A stretch of DNA of 64,000 nucleotides. Origin: Megascapheus bottae. Its lineage: Eukaryota > Chordata > Mammalia > Rodentia > Geomyidae. The translations under genes and the position numbers were made by a program. Of this stretch, positions 1 through 11,805 are shown one piece after another; the stretch's first letter is position 1; each line of letters opens with the position of its first letter. Location: positions 4,047,001 through 4,111,000 of the forward strand of contig JANJXV010000014.1 of assembly GCA_024803745.1 (NCBI GenBank), given 5' to 3'. Under the pieces are notes generated by a model. That model was given only the letters and a program-made list of their open reading frames with translations, was not told the DNA's origin and made no database searches.

Positions 1-95
1 AAGGGTAGGTGGATTGAGAAGGAAAGATAGTCTATCATATAGAGAATGGGAAAAAATAGAGACTTCCTAAACAAAATAGCCATTAAAAACCAAAA

Positions 96-289
96 TTTTT
101 TTTTGCCAGTCCTGGGGGCTGAACTCAGAGCCCGAGCACTGTCTGTGGGCTTTCCTCAAGGTTAGTGCTCTACCACTTGAGCCACAGCACCAGTTCCAGC
201 TTTTCTATATATGTGGTACTGAGGAATCAAACCCAGGTCTTCGTGCATGCTAGGCAAACACTCTACCACTAGGCCAAACTCCCGGCCCC
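96..289 (-). repeat. ID-like dimeric SINE (IDL-Geo type)
   Basis: Full-length reverse copy, from T-run and gccagtcctggg to aaactcccggcccc, with both monomers. Confidence 0.85.
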
Positions 290-334
290 CACATCTTTTT
301 ATTTATACTTACTTTTACCTCTGCTGGACTAAAC

Positions 335-362
335 CACACACACACACACACACACACACACA
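335..362. repeat. (CA)14 microsatellite
   Basis: Uninterrupted CA dinucleotides next to the preceding SINE. Confidence 0.95.
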
Positions 363-489
363 TTCTGCACCTTCATTCTTGTACAAAGCCCCAATTCACA
401 TTTGGCATTTCTCCCTTTATTAACTATCACATATGAGTGCTTTTCTTCCCCAGGTACAGATTAGAAATCCTGAAAGGAAAACAGGAGAA

Positions 490-690
490 TAGAGCAAAAG
501 CATATGGGCCTTAGATTCCAAAAGAATTCCATGCAAATTCCAGTTCTGTAATTGATCAGGTGTGCTACTTGATTAAATTATTTAATCCTTCACAGGCTCA
601 TTTTCCTCATTCATACAATGGACTAAATTCTGAGGATTATCCTGAGGGATATAGCTGACAATCCATAGCAAATATCTATTCGCTCATGCT
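490..690 (-). repeat. MIR-like fragment
   Basis: Reverse MIR pattern: ...tgctacttgattaaattatt, then ctcattttcctcattc, then atacaatgg. Confidence 0.55.
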
Positions 691-1569
691 TTAAACACAT
701 TGACATTCATATCCTCTTCAGAGAAGCATTTGTTGCCTCCTGAATTCTGCATAAAATATGATTTTACACATCATCAAGGATATCACATGTCAAGCTCCCA
801 CTTTCTTGCCTTGGTAAGCCATGTAACAGATATTAATTTTGTATCTATGATTATGGAATATTTGTACACTAACTTTGTATATTTTTGTCTTTTAAGTTAA
901 GGAAAATCTGGTTTCTAATATTAGATCTATTTCTACAAAACTATACAATTCACAGTTGTTTTAAAAAACAGAATATTTATTAAGAAATTTAGTAATGTAT
1001 ACTCGTATTTTTAGATTCCAGGAATCACCAAGAGAATATTTATACTGTTTGAAGTGGAGGTGGTGAGGGTAATATGGAGGTAGTGAGTTCACAACCAACC
1101 TGAAACATTTATGAATCAAGTGTTTTCATTATTCTGCTACAGAAATAGAAAGATCAGATGCAAGGTAATTTTAATTTTAATGTATGACATAAAACAACAA
1201 TTTGATTAATATATTTTGGTCAATATGTGTCAAATGCAGTCCTGACAGAATTCAGTTCGGTTGTGCTTTTCATGAGTAAAGAAACTCAAAGGAATTCCTT
1301 TGCTCATTATTTCTTTTCAAAATGTATTGTGATAACTGAAGAGATATCGCAAAGATAATTGGATGCAATTCTTTCTGATAGCTTTGTGATAAACTGTAAG
1401 GAATAAAATATATTAAACTAAAAATGCAGAAATTGATCACCCAGAATAATATAACTGCTTTGTCTTTTAATGCAAGGTGATTTATTGTGAAAAAGTTTTT
1501 AAATAAGCAGAGACTTTATTAGTAGATAATATAGAAAAAAATCTATTCTGTTTAAAATATATATGTTAG
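691..1569. other. AT-rich sequence, nothing recognised
   Basis: No coding frame with family similarity and no repeat that I recognise. The short open frame at 700-900 has no codon or domain support. Confidence 0.6.
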
Positions 1570-1807
1570 AAGCCAGACATGGTGGCTCATGCCTGTAATC
1601 CTAGCTACTCAGGAGGCTGAGATCTGAGGATTGCGGTGCAAAGCCAGCCCGGGCACTAAATAACCTGAGACTCTTAGCTCCAATTTATCACTAGAAAATG
1701 GGAAATGGGGCTGTGACTCAGGGATAGGGTGATAGCCTTGAGCTGAGGAGCTCAAGGACATCACTCAGGCCCAGAGGTCAAGCCCCATGACCCTTCCCTC
1801 CCCCCAA
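1570..1807 (+). repeat. B1-like/Geo-like dimeric SINE
   Basis: Begins with agccagacatggtggctcat, followed by gcctgtaatcctagctactc. The right monomer contains gatagccttgagctgagg and the copy ends in ccccatgaccc. Confidence 0.85.
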
Positions 1808-3959
1808 ACACTATGTTATAAAGACCACTATCATTTACAAATTTTATGTGTTTTCTTTTGGTTCCTTTAATCCTTATGAATTTTTATGAAAGTCCAATAC
1901 TATCTTACCAGAAAGGAATTCTGTAGTTGAAATGAAGTTGTTAAGATAGATACATATTATAACTATATATTAGTTGTTATATATATATATATATGGTATA
2001 TATGTGGTATATTAGAAATGTTGTTTCTAAACAGTTCAGTGGTTAATCACAATATGGTATCCTCTTGTGTTGTATGGTATAGTATACAACATGTTATATC
2101 CCTGTATTACGAGTCCATCTACCACTGCAGTACAGCACTGTGACTACCAGATCACTTTAGGTCAATTAGAAGACAAGAAAGTCCATTCTTCAGTGATTAT
2201 GAAGATAGAAGGAAATCGATAGCCTTCTACAAACGGCTATATTTGGGAGCATATGTCATTAAAGGCATCATGCCTAATTTTCTGGATGACCCTTTTTCTT
2301 ATTCAGTAGCAACACAAAGACCGTTGGTAATTGTTGCCACAGTAGGATAGCAATCAATGAGAAATACTTACCATTGCTTGCAGCTCCCTAATTGAGCTCC
2401 ACATTCTTTGTAGGTGGGTAGCTACTCCCTTTACAGTGTCCTTCCAGAGGGTAGCACATTCAAAAATCATATTTAGGATCATAAGAGCTATATTACTTAG
2501 ACTGTTTCAGACTAAAATATGTGCTAATTTGTAAATTGTTTTGGTAACTGTTGAGTTTCAGTAACCTATTTTTAGTTTTTAAACTACCATATTTTAACAC
2601 ATATTCATTAATAAACAGTATATTTTTAACTATAACAAGTACAGAGACTGAGCATTAATTGTTCCAGACACCAAACTCAGAGATACATGCTCCATTCTAG
2701 AATCGTTGATGCTCTGCAAATTTTCAAGCTTATTCCAGCTACAGAGGGCATCTCTGTAGCACAGTATGTCTGCCACAGATACAGCATTTGTAAATATAAC
2801 TACTTTCTTATCATGGATGACTCATGGTTACATAAATTATATCATAATGTCCAATGTTATATATCAGGATAAAGATGAAGAAATACAAGTTAAGTTCATT
2901 TGATTTTGTCACTGTGAATACCACTTCAATTGTCACCTTGGAAACTGAATACTGAATATTAAGTTTTGTTATAGTGAATCTAAAATAAGCAGTTATTAAC
3001 TGCATGCTCTTCCTATTCTTTAGAAACTGATTTTTCAAATCTGCAATTCCTCAACATACATGGATCCACATTTAGGCATGGAGAGAAGGAGGCAATGCAA
3101 GAATGTTCACAATCTACCATCAGTCAGCCAAGAGGAGTGACTTCTGGAATGGGTTCTTGTTCTGGGTGTTGACAGAATTTCAGTGAAGCTGAGAAATTCT
3201 TTAAAATGCAAATCCTCATTGCAGCAACACAAACAAGCAGAGATCCAAAAGAAACTTGTCATTACTGAAAACAACCTCATGCTGCCTTTTCTTGGCCATC
3301 GACAAAGGAGCTTGAATTGAAAAAAATGTCTTTTAACAAATGGAGAGATCACTTTGTTCAACAAAGATTTAAGTGGCTACCCTATTTCCATCACTCATCT
3401 AAATTGTACAGCTAAAGCAGCCAATAAAAACCTGTTCTCTGTTAATAATACTTAACTTCTACTATAAGAAACAAAAAGTGGACAAACAAATCAGTACAAT
3501 ACATAGTATATCAGGTTTTCATAGCTTGCTCTTCAAGTTCTAAGAGATTTCAAAAATGTCCACTTATTTTTGTTTCTTTTCTCGTATATCATTGTTTTGT
3601 TCTGAAAAGACAAGGACAGAAAATACTTACCTAGCTGCCTCTTTTCCCCTTCTACTGAATTTTTACAAAAGCTTTTGATCTCTTAAACATGGATTTGACC
3701 AAATCAGTGTTGACTTGAAATAAATTTTGATGTTACTGTTTTAATGATACCACACTAAGTCAATTGCAGAGGAATTTTCTCCTCCAATATAAAAGTGAAT
3801 GTTTCTTATAGAAGTGGATATAAGGCTCATGAAAGATTTTAATAATTCAATATATTCAGTTTTTATCTTAGCCACAATGTTCCTAATGTTATTAAATATG
3901 CTGTGATGTGAACTGTGGGAAACCCATTAGCTCAATATTCTGAATTTTAGGTAATGTAC
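1808..3959. other. Intergenic, no gene recognised
   Basis: AT-rich unique-looking sequence with a short (TA)n near 1977-1995. The reverse open frames at 2811-3038 and 3107-3364 show no recognisable domain. Confidence 0.6.
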
Positions 3960-3987
3960 CATGAGCTTTCTTGTTTTCTTTTTTTTT
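3960..3987 (-). repeat. 3' target-site duplication and poly(A) tail of PDHA1 retrocopy
   Basis: On the minus strand an A-rich tail (A9, G, A4 and so on) runs into aaagctcatg. The same 10-mer occurs at the other end of the insertion. Confidence 0.85.
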
Positions 3988-4744
3988 AGTTGTGTAACAT
4001 TTATTAGAGCAGTTGAATGATACAAGTTTAATTCAACTCATTTGCATATCACAACCTTACTTTGGAAGCATTTTATGGTTACAGGTTAAAACAAAACAAT
4101 GTTTTCATCAATACAGGTAAACACAGACAATTCAGAGACCCCTCAGAAGTGGGGAACAGATAAAGAGCTTACTGACTGATTGCAACTACAAGGAGTGGAT
4201 GCAAATACAATCGAAAGGGTAAAATTATAACCCCAAACTATTCCTATGATATTGTTTACAGGTTTTCTCTCTTGTTTACATATCCTTCCTAATCTTGGTT
4301 TCAGATTATTGAAGAGGATTATACACTTTCTCATATTCTTAATGATATTACTAAGGAGGACTTGAGATACCTTAGACTACAGTAAGACCTTTAAAATAGT
4401 TTTTTTTCCTGGAAATATCCTTTAAGATGATGTACAAGATAAAAAGTGTCCGCACCCATTCTTGGCTGTCTGAAATGAATGCAGTTTCCTATGTTGGACA
4501 ACACCCTACTTGTTCTCCTTGCAAACCTTGAAATTCTGACAGGTTCCACGTTAGGAAAGGCCACCTCCGGTACTAGTGGAGACCTTCCTACAGTGCAGCC
4601 TGTGCTCAATTGCAAGGCATTTGACTTTGCCAGGTCTATGCAGAGCCACTAATATTCCTGAATAGCATGTCCTACCGTTGCTGGAGCATGTGGGTGTGTC
4701 ACCTGCACACATGAAGAAAACCTACATTCCTTTAGAGACATTGT

Positions 4745-4850
4745 TGTTTGAATTCAAAGCTTTTACACTTGTTGGGCAAGTGCTCTACTGGCTGAGCCAT
4801 AGTTTCTCACACGGGTGGGGTTACAGGTGCACACCACTATGCCAGCAAGA
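4745..4850 (-). repeat. Degenerate SINE-like segment inside the PDHA1 pseudogene 3' part
   Basis: Contains ggcaagtgctctactggctg and ggggttacaggtgcacacca. These are tRNA- and B1-like reverse motifs, either carried in the source 3' UTR or inserted later. Confidence 0.4.
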
Positions 4851-5944
4851 TTGCGTTTTGAGGAGTAGATGGCAAGTGTGGAATGAGATACTGTGCCTTC
4901 TGCCGCACAACTTCTACAGAATTGTTTGGAGTGGTTGGTTTGAAGCTGTTTTCCCGTGCTAACTCTTGTTTGTTCCTCTTGTTTGTGGTGGTGTCCTCTG
5001 TAGGATTTGGCATGCGGTCTCCCAGCATAGAAGACAGGCTCAGTAGACCTCAACCACTGCAGATGAGGCTTAGTCACTGACAGCCCAGCCTGACTGAGGA
5101 AAGAGCAGGCCAGTACCATACATGTTTGTGTTTAAAGCTTCTGTTCATATACCTAAGTTTGGAGTTGATACAAGAAACAATGAAGACTCGCTGTTGTTCA
5201 GTGAAAAATTTTAACCTGTTATTTATAAATGTTTTAAAGATTTATAGAACTGTATGCAATGTGAATAGTGAGCCTTAGTTTTGATGTCTCAGAGTATTAT
5301 TAGGCAATTCTTAAAAAAAATAATTTTACTTCATTACATTCATTATTTTATTTCATTCTCAGCACACCTTAAAGCAGTTGCTGGAAAGAGAAACCAAAGT
5401 GTGGTTAAATAGCAAGCTGGACATCTCTGTTTTAGGGTACTAGTTATTTGCTAGTATAATACTAGCAATGTAACTTGTGAAAATAATGTGTTATTTATGT
5501 TGACTGTACAAATGGAGACAGAACTAAGTTATTTTGCTTTTGAAATGACTGTAGTCTTATTTTTCAATGGTAAATATTTTCACCTCTTACTTTGGTTATA
5601 AAAATAAATATTGCAACTTACTATGGAAAAGTCACTGGAGTGGCTGCTCTCTTTGTAGGTGGGCCATGATTAAATCTCAGCATGCCTCAGCAGACACAGC
5701 GATGTTCCCAGAAAAGGGGGCAGGGTGTAACTTGGTAGAACTGTTTTAGACCTATACAAATCCAAATCTCTATAATATTCACACAAAACATTGAAGTACT
5801 TAGTAACTTCATCTAATACAACAATGTACAACCAGCATGCATCATTCATTCTCCCTTTAGTTTACGTGCTACTTAGTCATAAAGTCTCCTAGATGTTCAT
5901 TTTCCGGATATTAGTCTTCCTTTAAGTTGAGAGCACTGAGTTCC

Positions 5945-6394
<450 letters not shown>

Positions 6395-6443
6395 CTAGAA
6401 AAGAAGGGCAAAGGAGTTCCCAAGTCTCCTTCGGGCGCCCTGA

Positions 6444-6460
6444 CATGAGCTTTATTTTTT
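6444..6460 (-). repeat. 5' target-site duplication of PDHA1 retrocopy
   Basis: On the minus strand the sequence is ctttaaaaaataaagctcatg cut as tt/aaaa, the LINE-1 endonuclease preference. It repeats the aaagctcatg found at the tail end. Confidence 0.8.
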
Positions 6461-7449
6461 AAAGATAAGTGTTTATTTTAGTATGAAGCTATGAAAGCTT
6501 TGAACCTGCTTGTAAAAATAAGCTTGAATTTTGGAAATTTCTCTTGCTGCCTGGAGATTCTCAATTTGCATTTCTTTTTTGGCAGCTTACATGTTTAATC
6601 ATTACTTTATAGATTCTATTAGTTATCAAAATCTGTCCACTTAGCGCCATCATTGTTTTATGAGACAAGAAAAACCTGGACTCCTCAGATTTGGTCTGTT
6701 TGGCTTAGCCATGGTTTTTAACTACAACTAAAAACGTCAAGAAAGCATCAAAATAAACACAAGGAATCTTTATAATGTCATATTATCCTAAGTTTCTCTT
6801 GTCATTGTTATTTAATTTTAATCTCTTTTCAAAGACAATCCTAGAAGTCTACATGGTATGGGGAAAACTATGGTATGGGGAGCCCAGAATTAAGACGATG
6901 ATTGTTTCCATGATTCTGTAAAACTCTTGTGCACAACACTAATAACACATAACTACTCAATAAGGAGATTAGAAGGGTGATCTCTAAAATATGTCTAGTA
7001 ATCTTGGAGTGTAATTAGAAATACTGAGGAAGTTCTTAGTGTCTGCAATAAACGTAAAATCATTCTATGAGTATACCACACTAACTTCATTATATTTGGT
7101 ACCCAAATATGTTAACCACAACCAATGAATCAATGTATTGATGTGCTCATCATCTTTCTGTTACTTTGATAAAATATTTGAAATTAATAGCTTCAAAAGA
7201 GCAAAGGTTTATTTGGGTCCACAGTTTCAGAGGTTTCAGTCTATGATCACTTGTCTTAGTTGCTTTTAAGCCTGTGTTGAGGCACAATACCAAGGTCAAC
7301 ATATCTAGTGATAAAGCTGCCCATATCATGGTGGCCAGGAAGTAAGATATTGCCACATTAGACTTTATTTACAAAGCATAACTTCAAATAAGTGATTATT
7401 AAGAATTAACATGGTATCAACAAAGTGGGGTTCTGCACATTTAAGCACA
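6461..7449. other. Intergenic, nothing recognised
   Basis: AT-rich; no repeat family or coding similarity seen. Confidence 0.6.
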
Positions 7450-8205
7450 GAGATTTTCTTTTTTTCATATTTTTATTGTAATTAATAGAAGGGTTACATG
7501 CTATTTGCCAGATAGGAGGTGCATTAATTCACATACATTGATACCCTTTCACAAGTGTTGATCCCCATTTCCTTCCCCCCACTCCCACCCCTCATCTTGT
7601 TTCCCCCCCTTCCCTATCCAATTTCGAATAACCAAATACAAATATATCAGATATATCAGGTAACAAAGTGGGATACTGTAACAATATGAGATAACCAAGG
7701 GATAGCAAAAGAGATGAGAAATAACATAGTACATTAAGGACTACAATCATTCATTGCATGGCTTTTGTTTCTATACCCTAGAGGTCCTTTCATTTAGCGT
7801 CATTATATGGCCTTATGTATCAAGGTTTTGCTCTATTGCAAATCTCTGCTAGGAGAGCCCAAGGTTTCTACTGATTATGACAAATGAGGGAAACCATTGT
7901 GCCTAAGTTCCTTTGAGTCTGGCTTAGTTCACTTAATATGATTTTTTCTAAGTCTTTCCATTTCCTAACAAATGGGGCGATGTTGTTCTTTCTGACAGCA
8001 GCATAGAATTCCATTGTGTACAAATATCACATCTTGTTGACCTATTCATCAACTGAGGGACATCCAGGTTGGTTCTATATCTTTGCTATGGTAAATAGTG
8101 CTGCAATGAACATTGTTGTGCTAGTGGATTTAGTATGTCCTTGTTTCTGGATGATTGGATAAATGCCAAGTAGTGGAATTACTGGGTCATAGTTTTTCTT
8201 AAGCT
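7450..8205 (-). mobile_element. LINE-1 3' end fragment
   Basis: Reverse LINE-1. The poly(T) end at left is followed by a C-rich tract (7565-7612, complement of the G-rich L1 3' UTR tract). Then comes the familiar reverse end segment with attccattgtgtacaaatat, cattcatcaactgagg-like text and gtgctgcaatgaacat. A second copy of its left two-thirds is at 59205-59690. Confidence 0.8.
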
Positions 8206-8350
8206 ATGCAATTTACAAATATTCCCCTTAAACCCCGTAGGAAAAGATGAGGTATGCAACTGTTAGAAAATAATGGAAGTAATTATGCATTGTTTCCATG
8301 ATAAATTGTGAAAGGCAGGCTAGTTTCCTTCTTCCTATTCTGTATCTGTA

Positions 8351-8408
8351 TCTCTCACACACTCTCTCTCTCTGTCTCTCTCTGTCTCTCTCTGTCTCTC
8401 TCTCTCTT
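8351..8408. repeat. (CT)n with TCTG interruptions
   Basis: Pyrimidine-rich simple repeat of ctctctctg units. Confidence 0.9.
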
Positions 8409-10561
8409 CCCCTTCTTTGAGGGAGAAAGAAAGCCAGATTTTGTTGCTAAGATCATGCAATCTTTTCAAAAGTTTTGCATCTTCAAAAAAAATTGACATT
8501 TCTAGCCAAAAGCTCTCAGAAAACTGAGGACTCCTGCCAAGTGCTATGTGACTGACCGGTTAAGAGATAGTTTTCCCAATGAACCTATGGCAGCAGGACC
8601 TGCAACCCCTCCTATAATTGTCACTGCAATTTCATGACCCATCGCAGGAAATTACATTCCTAACTTCCTGGTAACCATAACAGGTAAGATAATAATTGTG
8701 GGTAGCTTTAAGCCACTATGTTTTAGAGAAATTTTTGATTCACTGATAGAAATGTAACACAATTGGAATAGGTTAATTTCTACAAATAGACTGCTCACTA
8801 ATAATGGTTTATCAAATGCAATAAAAGTTTACATTTTTCCTTAAATTATATTTCTCAGGTGAATAGGATAAAAAAACAATTCTCTTCCTTGAACTCATTA
8901 AAGTAAAAAAGCTGATAAAGGATTTGCTTATTTTAACATGTAGCTTTTCAGAATTAAAAGGATTATTTTATCCCAATAGAAAATGAAATGTTACTTGTAT
9001 TTTAAAACAGATTTGTAGAGTTGATAAAACTAGTTTATGTGCTTTCTATAATTCTTTTAACCTTTCCTTTGATCATATGTACTTTTAGCTTAAGTAGAAT
9101 TCATTGGTTATTAAAAATAATTTTTACTTTTTTCCAGTTTGTTTCTTCAGTTCTTTTCAAAAGTCTTGTTTTTTTTTATTCTAATTCCAACTTCTCTATT
9201 TGGATGTGAATTAATTTTACTTTTCATATCAACTTGATTATCAGTGTTCAATGTCATTTATCTCTGAACAATGACTTAATAATTCACATTCCAGTATTGC
9301 CAAAAAAAAGCTAGTAAATGGGAAGTGTCAAAAGAGAGATCAAAATACCTTGCACACACTGCTGACATGAGCAAAGCTTCTACATTGCTAAATCATCTAT
9401 TTGCCTTTCTACTTTATATTCTGTCCTTTTGTTTCACTGATTTATTTTAAGCTTAGTTCTACAGTTAAATGGATTCAATATTCATTACTGTTTGGTACAA
9501 AAAGAGTCAAATTACCAAGTTTATTTTCCTGAAAAACAATTTCCTTAAATATTAAAATAAATAAAAATAAATAAGTACACTGTAGTAACACACCTTCTGT
9601 CTGAGTTCTCATTGATTGAAAACTCACATATCCAAACCTTTAGGCTTACAGAAAAATTTAATTGCATATGAAAGCTTGGATTCAACATACTTTTTTCTCT
9701 TTAGAATCTCTTATCTTTTGGCAAGAATCTTGTTTTGTGGAGAAATCTACGTCCATTCTCTTATGTTTCCTCTTAAACTCTACTATCCAGTTCTTGAATG
9801 ACCAAGGAATTCACCTTTAATGTTGATATTTGAATTTTTAATATAATTTTGCTTCACTTATTTATACTCATTTTTTCCTTCAAAGCAGCATTTTACTGTG
9901 CAGATTTAGATCTCTCCTTATTTCATAAATGTTCTCTAAAGTGTTCCCTTTAAGTATTTATTTTCTATTATTTTTTGCTTTATAAAGGTTGTAGATACAA
10001 AGCTGAAATTATTCTTATCAAACCCAGACAATATTAGAGCAGAAAAATAGTGGAAGAGGACTCATGGTTGCCTATGTGAGATAAGCACATTGCAAGGACT
10101 TTCTAAAATTCCCACAAGAAATTTCTTCACCTTCCATAAGCAGCCCAGGCATTGCATATCATGTCATGTATGTATGCATGCATTTCTGTGATAAAGTTTA
10201 TCTTCATCATTCTTTAAGATTACAGCAATTTATATAAGATGATTCTAAGAGAACACTTGTCAGCCATTGCTCATCAGTAAACTGAAGCCTACTTTCATCT
10301 CAAATCTTTGAGACCAGTGCACTTTGTGCTTCTCACTTTACTTTGGTTACTCCCTTTTTGTTAATAAAAACTTGCCCTGGTTTCAACATCTCTGCATTCA
10401 TTCATAATTAATTTACCTTATGTGCATATTTCTATACTACCCCTTAATAAGGGAAATCTTTGAGAATCTCTGTTTCACACCTTACTATTTAGGGATTCCA
10501 AAAAGTATGGAATTGGATTATTATATACTCTATTGCATTATTTGCCTGTTCTTTTTTCTTA
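8409..10561. other. Intergenic, no gene recognised
   Basis: AT-rich sequence without a recognised family. The open frames here (such as 9021-9209) are short and compositionally driven. Confidence 0.6.
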
Positions 10562-10760
10562 ATATTTTCTGTTGGTTTTGCAAGTCCTGGGGTATGAACT
10601 CAGGGCCTGAGAACCATCAGGTGCTTGAGACTAGCATTCTGCTATTTGAGCCACAGCCCCATTTCCAGCTTTTTTTTCAATGTATGTGGTACCGAGGAAT
10701 TGAACCCAGGTCTTTGTGCATGTTAGCCAGGCATTCTACCACTAGGTCAAACTCCAGGCT
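10562..10760 (-). repeat. ID-like dimeric SINE
   Basis: Reverse copy: gcaagtcctggggtatgaac to ctaccactaggtcaaactcc. Confidence 0.8.
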
Positions 10761-10764
10761 TTTG

Positions 10765-11010
10765 ATGAACCTTCATAGTGCTTTCCCAAGTGGTTTAACG
10801 ATTTAAGTCCTTACCAACAATTTAGCAAAGTTCCCTTTTGGCCACATCCTTGCCAGCATTTGCTGTTGTTACTTATCTTGATAACGGCCATTCTAAATAG
10901 GGAGAAGTAGAAAGCTACCTCCTATTAACCTGTTCTCCTGTTGATAAATACGAAGGTTGTTTCCAGTTTAGTATTGTAAAAAGCTGTTTGTGTGGATATT
11001 TATGCATATA
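10765..11010 (-). mobile_element. LINE-1 fragment
   Basis: Reverse L1 3' region: tttggccacatccttgccag, then catttgctgttgttacttat and ggccattctaaatagggaga. Confidence 0.65.
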
Positions 11011-11059
11011 AGCATTACAAATATTTTAGATATACCTAAGTGTAGTAATAGTATGGTAA

Positions 11060-11165
11060 TAACACATGTATGTGCTAATTATTTATATATAGTATATATG
11101 GCATAGAGTATATATGATATATGATATACTATATACTATATGATATATTAAGCATATATATTAAC
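11060..11165. repeat. AT-rich low-complexity tract
   Basis: Irregular tatata/gatatat runs. Confidence 0.7.
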
Positions 11166-11179
11166 AAATATCTTAGTAT

Positions 11180-11386
11180 AGGGGCCGGGGTTTGGCCTAG
11201 TGGTAGAGTGTTTGCCTAACATGCACGAATATCTGGGTTCGATTCCTCAGTACCACATACATAGAAAAAAAGCCGGAAGTGGTTCTGTAGCTCTAGTGGT
11301 AGAGCTCAAGCCTTGAGAAAAAAAAAAAAAAACAAGGACAGCACTCAGGCACTGATCTCAGGCCCGGGACTAGCAAAAAAAAAAAA
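11180..11386 (+). repeat. ID-like dimeric SINE
   Basis: ggggccggggtttggcctag at the left end, internal cgattcctcagtaccacata, right monomer, and A-rich tail. An (AT)n follows to 11418. Confidence 0.9.
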
Positions 11387-11515
11387 TATATATATATATA
11401 TATTATATATATATATATGACAACCTGTAATAACCACACAGGATGCAGAAATAGAAGGATCATGGCCTAAGGTTGACCCTGATCAAAAGAAAGACTATAT
11501 CTAAAACACAAACGA

Positions 11516-11735
11516 AGGGCCATGACTGTGGTATAGTCTTAGAGTGCTTGCCCAGCAAGCATGAAAGCCTGGGTTCGATTCCTCAGTATCACATACACAG
11601 AAAAAGCCAGAAGTGATGCTGTGACTCAAGTGGCAGAATGTTAGTCTCAAGCAAAAAATGTCCAAGGACAGTGCCTAGGCCCTGAGTTCAAGCCTCGGGA
11701 CTGGCGAGAGGAGAAAAGAAAAGAAAAAAAAAAGC
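11516..11735 (+). repeat. ID-like dimeric SINE, older copy
   Basis: Left end diverged; gggttcgattcctcagtatc and the right monomer are clear, with an A-rich tail. Confidence 0.8.
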
Positions 11736-11805
11736 AACTGAAGTGGTAAAGTCTTGCCTAGCCAGTGTAAAGGACCTAAACTCAATCTGCAATATTGCCA
11801 AAAAA
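11736..11805 (+). repeat. ID-like monomer fragment
   Basis: aagtggtaaagtcttgccta and cctaaactcaatctgcaat look like a decayed tRNA-type monomer. Confidence 0.4.

Noticed and set aside
4763..5119. 118-codon minus-strand frame
   Set aside because: Lies in the noncoding 3' part of the PDHA1 pseudogene and includes SINE-like text.
11180..11260. tRNA-like sequence with A and B boxes
   Set aside because: It is the left monomer of a SINE, repeated many times with an A tail, not a tRNA gene.
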